A stretch of 64,000 nucleotides of DNA. Origin: Volvox africanus. Lineage: Eukaryota; Chlorophyta; Chlorophyceae; Chlamydomonadales; Volvocaceae. Location of the stretch: contig BSDZ01000015.1 of NCBI GenBank assembly GCA_030268105.1, positions 2,693,501-2,757,500 of the forward strand. Reading direction: 5' to 3'. A program made the position numbers and the translations under genes. This document shows positions 59,367-64,000 of the stretch, one piece after another. Below the pieces are notes generated by a model. That model worked only from the letters and a program-made list of their open reading frames with translations, ran no database searches and was not told the DNA's origin. Position 1 is the stretch's first letter, and every line of letters starts with the position of its first letter.

Positions 59367-62219
59367 ATGGCGCTCTCGCCGATCGATGCGCTGGAGCAGC
59401 TCCAAACGGAGTTCCCAGACTTGTCAGATGACATCCAGGAACTTGCAAGTCTGTATCAGAGGAAACTATGGCATCAACTTACCCTTAAGATAGAGGCGTG
59501 CTTCCACAGTTCGGCCTTCAACCGTGGTGATATCCCCGTTCGTCTCTTCCAGCAGTTCATTATGGATTTTGGGCACAAGGTTAACTTCTTGAAGCTCGCG
59601 CAGTTCGCGGTGCATGCATGCAAGTTCCAGCTTAACCCCGCCGCGGCTGTCGACATGCTCCAGTCCGTAATGACCCGGTTGGAAGAGCTCAAGCAGCCAC
59701 GCACGGCGGAGGCGATCCTCTTCCTGCGCATGCACGTCGCCCAGCACAAGCTGGAGACCGGGCACGTGCAGGAATGTAAGACGATTACGGAGGACGTCAC
59801 GGAGCGACTGGCCAAGCTGACGGACGTCGACCCGACCGTCTCCTCTGCCATCTACTATGTCACTTCTCTTTATCATAAATCTCAGTCCAATTACGCAGAT
59901 TTTTACCGCTCCATTCTTATGTACCTGTCGTTCGTATCTTCAGAGGGTCTCCAGCCCGACTTCAAGCTGCGCCTTGCTGTGGACGTCTCTCTTGCGGCCC
60001 TCCTTGGCGAGCACATCTACAGCTTCGGCCAGCTGTTGCAGCACCCAATTATCAACTGCCTGGATGGAACACCATCGCAATGGTTACATGAGCTTCTGGT
60101 CTGCTTCAACAATGGCGATATGCACTTGTACGACCAGCTGTGCGAACGATTCGCAGCGCAGGTGGGACATTGCGTGGGTGATCAAGGTGCAGGTAACGGT
60201 GCCGTCCAGTGCAGCAAAAATGCGGGAAAATGCATGCGAACGGTGCGCATCTGTTGAAAGTGCCGACCAGCTCACAGATCCGTGAAACGCCTGAAGATAT
60301 CCCGCTCTGAGCTCTTTTCTAGCTGATATCGTTTTACCCTTGTCTTTTCCTATCCGAAGCTGAACGCCCAGCCGGCCTTGGTGGCCCACGAGCGGCGACT
60401 GCGTGAAAAGATCACCCTCATGTGCCTGCTGGACCTCATCTCCTCCACACCGGCGGAACATCGGCGCATCCCGCTGGATGTAATTGGCCAAAGGACGAAG
60501 TTGGACAGGGACGGGGTGGAGTTCCTCCTGATGAAGGTGAGGTCTGCTTCTGCAGGGCGGGGCGGGGGGGGGGGCAAAACGTTGCAGCTGATGGGGGAAG
60601 TTGAGTGTAGGCCTAAAGGACTCCTGGTCATAGTGAACAGTTGACTGGTGGGGGCAGCCCTGTGCGGGTGAGGAATACCGCTTCGCTTAAGTGGACATCA
60701 GTGTTTTTAATCGGTTACTTTTTCGTTACCAATAAATATTTTGGACTTCAGAAGCAGTATCCAGGAAAATTTGTCGGGACTTGGGCTGGTTACTTGTGAT
60801 GGATAGATTGAGGTGTACGGTCCTGGGGTGTCATAAGGGGACAATGACCAAATGTTTAAATTTTTTTGGATTTAATAGAATGCCACGATTGTGTAGAGGG
60901 AATTTCTAAATATATACACTGGTTCAAGGCCCCCCTCCCACTGCTGGGGTAGATTTCACAGAAGAGGCGGCATTCTGCCAGGAAAACGTATAAATGTACG
61001 TATGCGAATGGTGATATGAAGCCCCCCAAACCTTTTTCTCTTCTAACGACAAATGATCAATTTGCTAAGTAGTTCATAGTCAATGCCAAGCAGTTCCACC
61101 ATGTCAGTGGAGTTCTCCAGCCTGATGGCCCTCTGCATGTGCATGTATGCCCAGGACTTATTGATGTTCAGCATGTTTCCATACACAGACCATTTCCAGT
61201 TTTCCACCTGTTGACATGGTGAGCAGCAACCACAAGTGTATACATGCAGAGCAAATAGTAAGACACAGCCATCCATCAAGTGGACCTTCTTGAGCTGAGG
61301 CAAAGTGGTATTCAGGGGCTTGCATGCTCAGAGGGGGCGCAAAAGGCCCCCTGGCCTTTTTAGCCATTGTATGTTTGTAACCACCGTAACAGAAAAGGCT
61401 TTCGTTACTTGACCTGTACCTTAAACCAGACTCACAATAACGAAGAAAACTGGTGGGCATTTTGCGGAATCAGCATGTGATGAAAAGAGGAACTGGCGAA
61501 ATTACGGTATCTCTACTGTCCGGGCCTAGCCCTAACCCGCCGCTGCCACCGGCTGTGGATTTTTGACTGTCATCTTCCAACCGCAGGCCCTGGCGCTTCA
61601 TTTGATAGAGGGAACAATCGATGAGGTAGGTTATGGGAGCAGCATGCAACGCGAATCAGGTACTAGTTCACTGGTATTTGAACCAAAGGTTTAGGTGATG
61701 ATGATGCAGATGCAGATACGGTTAAGAAAATAGCGGATTCGCGCGCTATGAGAACATCTGGGCATGGCGTAATCACTGAGCGTTTGTGGGTCGATGCGCG
61801 GGCTTGGGTCCTTCATGCTTCCTTATTCAGCCACGGGCGCATCTTCACCATACTGCCGAGGTAGGGAAGATGTGTGGGTCGGCACTCCGACTTCACGCAC
61901 TTGGCGTTCTCTTGGGGTCTCAGTTGGCGCGCTCTTAGGTCATGTGTGGTGCTGATATTGCAGGCTACACACTATCACCGGTTCTTCATCAGTTGTTTCT
62001 TGTGCATCACACATTCGCGCTGCTTTGTGCCCCTCCCTTGTGCTGCTCCCTCAGGTGGATGGAGCTGTGGACGTGTCATGGGTGACACCCCGCGTGCTGG
62101 TTACCGAGCAGCTGGTGGGACTGAAGGGTCGTCTGGACACTTGGATCGGCAAATTAGGGGCGGTGGCAGCGGCCCTGGAGAATGAGAGCGTGGGGATAAT
62201 GGCGGTAACGGCGGTATAA
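59367..62219 (+). CDS. RPN9: RPN9/PSMD13, 26S proteasome lid subunit
   Basis: Four exons: 59367-60161, 60360-60536, 61587-61625 and 62055-62219. They total 1176 bases, or 391 residues, against 376 in human and 393 in yeast. All three introns are phase 0. The ATG at 59367 (MALSPIDALEQL) is the first in frame, since the open frame upstream begins only at a GTG. The N-terminal helical repeats include LYQRKLWHQLT, NFLKLAQFAVHACK, ADFYRSILMYLSF, YSFGQLLQHPI and W.HELL..FNNGD. The PCI winged-helix part follows: ALVAHERRLREKITLMCLLD (about 270-290), IPLDVIGQRTKLDRDGVEFL (about 302-321), ALHLIEGTIDEVDGAVDVSW and the closing LDTWIGKL helix. RPN9 is a structural lid subunit that contacts Rpn10 and Rpn5 in the regulatory particle. 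Confidence 0.95.
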
Positions 62220-64000
62220 ACCGGTATGCCCCATGCAATTGGGGAAAGAGGGGCTAAGGGTAGGCATGCAAGGGAGCCGGTTTGAGTCCGTGCCTTTCAG
62301 TCAGTTCGTTTCTCGCTTGGGGATATTACCTGACAACGACATATTTGCTTTCCTTCCTTGCATCAGTAACGACGATGCACGTAATCATGCCGCCATCAGT
62401 GCGAGTTTAGATAGGGGGGTTTCGCGTGGTTGGGTGGTTGCTGTCGTGTGCATTCCGAAGGCCTGGTACGGGGAAATACGAAGTCAAGAAGCGCACTCGG
62501 AATACCCGAGGATGACAAAAGACATGGGGGTGGAAATGTCGGTTGTCTTCTGGGGGCAAGGAAAGGTGCATGTTGTTTGGTTCTGAGGGGTTCGCGACAG
62601 CAACAGGTGGTTGGGGTGCAAGGGCTTTACATTGGGGGAAAGGTGTGGAAGTACAGGTGCAGAGAGTAACGGTGTTTTTGCGCGGGTCCCGGGACGAAAT
62701 CTTTAGGAAGGTCGTGTGCGCTGACACAGAGGCGGTGCAGAATACAGTGGACGGGCTGCGGCCAAGTATGGGGACCCCTTAATTGATTCTCCATTTGCTC
62801 GGTGGGCGGATAAAAGTCATCATCTAAAGCAAGGGAGGGTGTGGACAGCTTAGGTTGAGGTACAGTTTCCTGGTGGCAAGGGATATCCGAAGATAAGGGA
62901 GACTGGACCAGCCAGAGGTTACGAGATGCAATCTGCTGGTGGTGAAACCACCGGCAAGGTAAGAAGGTACATACCCACTTTTAAAGAAAAGCAGCAGCGG
63001 ACGGAAGGAACTTAAAGAAAAAACCGGCGCGGAAGAACCGACTCCGTGCATATTAGTTGTCAAGTTGCATGGCTGCTAGAGGCGGTATACCACAATCGTG
63101 CAGAGCCAGGGAGGGCGAGGGAATCGTACCTCAGTCGTGTTGCACACAGCGTAGGTTTCTTTCTGCAGTTTAGCAGTTCACGAGGCTTGTAGACGGGGGC
63201 TGTTGCGCCATGATGACAGCCGTGTACTGCACTTGCGGATGCTGTTGCAGGGTTTGAAGTCTTTACTAACTGCCGGAAGGAGGCGTGGAGCACACCTCTG
63301 CAGCGTTGAACTGGGTGCTTGGCTTATCGGCAAGGTAGTTAATGCGCAACGAGATGCACCATGGCTGGTCAGCATTAAGGGGGCCTCAACTCTCGAACAG
63401 GTGGAGGCAGGGAAAGTTAGTCCTGTTTTGGCCAGTAATTAAAGCGGCATGCCTTAGCAAACCCTGGGCCCCGTTGCGCATCGAGGCCAGTATGCGTGAG
63501 GCGTTACAAAGCAGACTCCCTGAACCTAGGCAATCCCATCTTTCCTGTGGCGATGACATGTCTTCAGTGTCAAGGTGGCCCGAACCTGCCATTGGCACGA
63601 AAGCTAGAAGGAAAATAAACAGAGTTTCAGGCTCGTCTGATCGCCCTATGAAAAATCCTCACAGTTTTGGCGGATAACGTAACCCTTTAGGAATGTGTTT
63701 TAAGGTCGAAGATGCCCGCGTAGAGGCAAGGCACATGCGCGCAGATGTACAGGGTTAGCGTCTTACGTTGCGCTTTTAGGCGATGCGAATGAAACATTTA
63801 TAATGCATACGGATGATGTACCGGAGAACAACGCCGATATTATGACACAAAAGGGCAAATATCGTCCCTTTGCAAGGATAGGCGGGTAATCTCTGGTTCT
63901 CTTCAGCTAAAGATACGCTCCCCGTCATTACATAATAGTATGCAGCTTAAGTTGTGAGCCGAGAACAGGTTTGGGATGATGTACGAAGCTGTCGGCTAGT
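62220..64000. other. Right-hand flank, no gene recognised
   Basis: 1.8 kb after the RPN9 stop. Open frames are short, overlap on both strands and show no family motifs. Confidence 0.55.

Noticed and set aside
1..64000. CRISPR arrays, bacterial operons, prophage or rRNA genes
   Set aside because: No regularly spaced direct repeats, Shine-Dalgarno-led gene series or rRNA signatures were seen. All recognised genes are split by spliceosomal introns.

Overview
This is a window of nuclear DNA from a photosynthetic eukaryote with intron-rich genes, most likely a green-lineage alga. The main clue is a nuclear gene for the plastid Fe-S scaffold SufB carrying a transit-peptide-like leader. In red algae and most red-derived plastids sufB is plastid-encoded, so a nuclear copy favours the green lineage. 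Spliceosomal introns (GT..AG, often GTACGT or GTGAGT donors) run from under 100 bases to 10 kb, and microsatellites and dispersed repeats are abundant. A prasinophyte-grade alga would fit, but the species cannot be fixed from this sequence alone.

Layout. 1-6045 (-): 5' part of a WDR11-like WD40 gene, running off the left edge. 7978-11460 (-): an 11-exon gene for a secretory GT69 (CAP59/CMT1-like) glycosyltransferase fused to a C-terminal jacalin-like lectin domain. 13859-16682 (-): complete VPS29. 20595-26104 (-) and 28304-45180 (+): two divergently oriented genes related to GT49 (LARGE/B4GAT1-like) glycosyltransferases. The second has a 10.2-kb intron holding a young, apparently intact Ty1/copia retrotransposon (32808-37535) and a fragment of a bacterial-type htpG gene (about 37881-38093). 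49544-55564 (-): sufB, nine exons. 57031-58672: a very large pyrimidine/purine mirror-type inverted repeat. 59367-62219 (+): proteasome lid subunit RPN9/PSMD13. The remaining stretches show no gene I can support.

How the genes relate. Three glycosyltransferase genes within 37 kb suggest a local concentration of secretory-pathway glycan synthesis. WDR11 and VPS29, both membrane-trafficking factors, lie among them. SufB (plastid Fe-S assembly) and RPN9 (protein degradation) are housekeeping genes transcribed divergently across the large inverted repeat. I built the exon models by hand from reading-frame continuity, splice consensus and phase agreement. Every model that I could close has a total length divisible by three. 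All 16 introns in VPS29, sufB and RPN9 are phase 0, whereas the other genes use mixed phases.
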